Positions 63,954-64,000 of a stretch of DNA of 64,000 nucleotides are shown here, in pieces. Every line of letters begins with the position of its first letter. The stretch's first letter is position 1. The stretch is from Micromonospora fulviviridis. GTDB taxonomy: Bacteria; Actinomycetota; Actinomycetes; Mycobacteriales; Micromonosporaceae. Location: assembly GCF_014648395.1 (NCBI RefSeq), contig NZ_BMRA01000002.1, positions 680,732-744,731 of the forward strand. The letters are read 5' to 3'. The notes beneath the pieces are model-generated. The model had not been told where the DNA came from, searched no databases, and was given only the letters and a program-made list of their open reading frames with translations. The translations under genes and the position numbers were made by a program.

Positions 63954-64000
63954 GGCGCCCACGCTTCCCGGCCGGTCTCGGGACCCGGTGCGGCAACACC

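Noticed and set aside
1..64000. CRISPR array, tRNA, rRNA, insertion sequence or integrase marking the island borders
   Set aside because: None was seen by eye; no regularly spaced repeats, cloverleaf-like sequences or transposase motifs were noticed.

Overview
The window is very GC-rich, with strong third-position G/C bias on both strands. It carries F420-type and ergothioneine-type enzymes, MMPL and FtsX transporters, LuxR/PadR/ECF regulators and large secreted hydrolases. This is an actinomycete, most likely of the Micromonospora/Streptomyces kind; that placement is inferred from gene content only. No tRNA, rRNA, integrase, transposase or CRISPR array was seen.

Layout. 1-3.6 kb: a minus-strand operon with a frameshifted flavohaemoprotein-like reductase, then a plus-strand XRE/DUF5919 regulator coupled to an inositol-monophosphatase-family enzyme. 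3.7-7.8 kb: a UPF1-like SF1 helicase and two decayed genes (an SMC/AAA-type ATPase C-terminus and its partner). 7.9-37.2 kb: a large accessory island of DNA-defence character. 37.4-64 kb: more ordinary chromosomal genes, including a secreted M14 carboxypeptidase, a lipoprotein, an MMPL transporter, an EgtD-like methyltransferase, a giant secreted subtilase, a large LuxR regulator, a PadR-controlled ABC exporter, an F420-type membrane enzyme, and an ECF sigma factor with YCII and DUF998 partners.

The island is the main interest. It holds two related modules placed back to back around 15.3-15.7 kb. The left module (minus strand, every junction a stop/start overlap) is Z1-type helicase, PD-(D/E)XK protein (DUF4420 type), GHKL ATPase, an unknown protein and a DUF6339-like protein. 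The right module is Vsr-type nickase, MORC-like ATPase 1, a C5 cytosine methyltransferase fused to an iron-sulphur HhH-GPD-like domain, MORC-like ATPase 2, Z1 helicase, DUF4420 nuclease, AIPR protein, and a protein with sigma-70 region 4 and RNAP alpha-CTD-like motifs. Associations of GHKL/MORC ATPases, helicases, nucleases and DNA methylases are known from comparative genomics (Iyer, Abhiman and Aravind 2008, MutL/MORC restriction-modification systems). The double arrangement and the accessory proteins here look unusual.

Tail to tail with the sigma-like gene is a 1919-aa SF1 helicase with a fused Vsr/DUF559-type nuclease. Its C-terminal part and the end of the sigma-like protein share a 125-residue domain that aligns without gaps, with about 56 identities counted by eye. 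This ties the helicase to the right module. An HNH protein with a zinc ribbon closes the island. The simplest reading is that cytosine methylation marks self DNA, MORC ATPases and Z1 helicases sense or remodel DNA, and several nucleases (Vsr, two DUF4420, DUF559, HNH) act as effectors. That assignment is inference.
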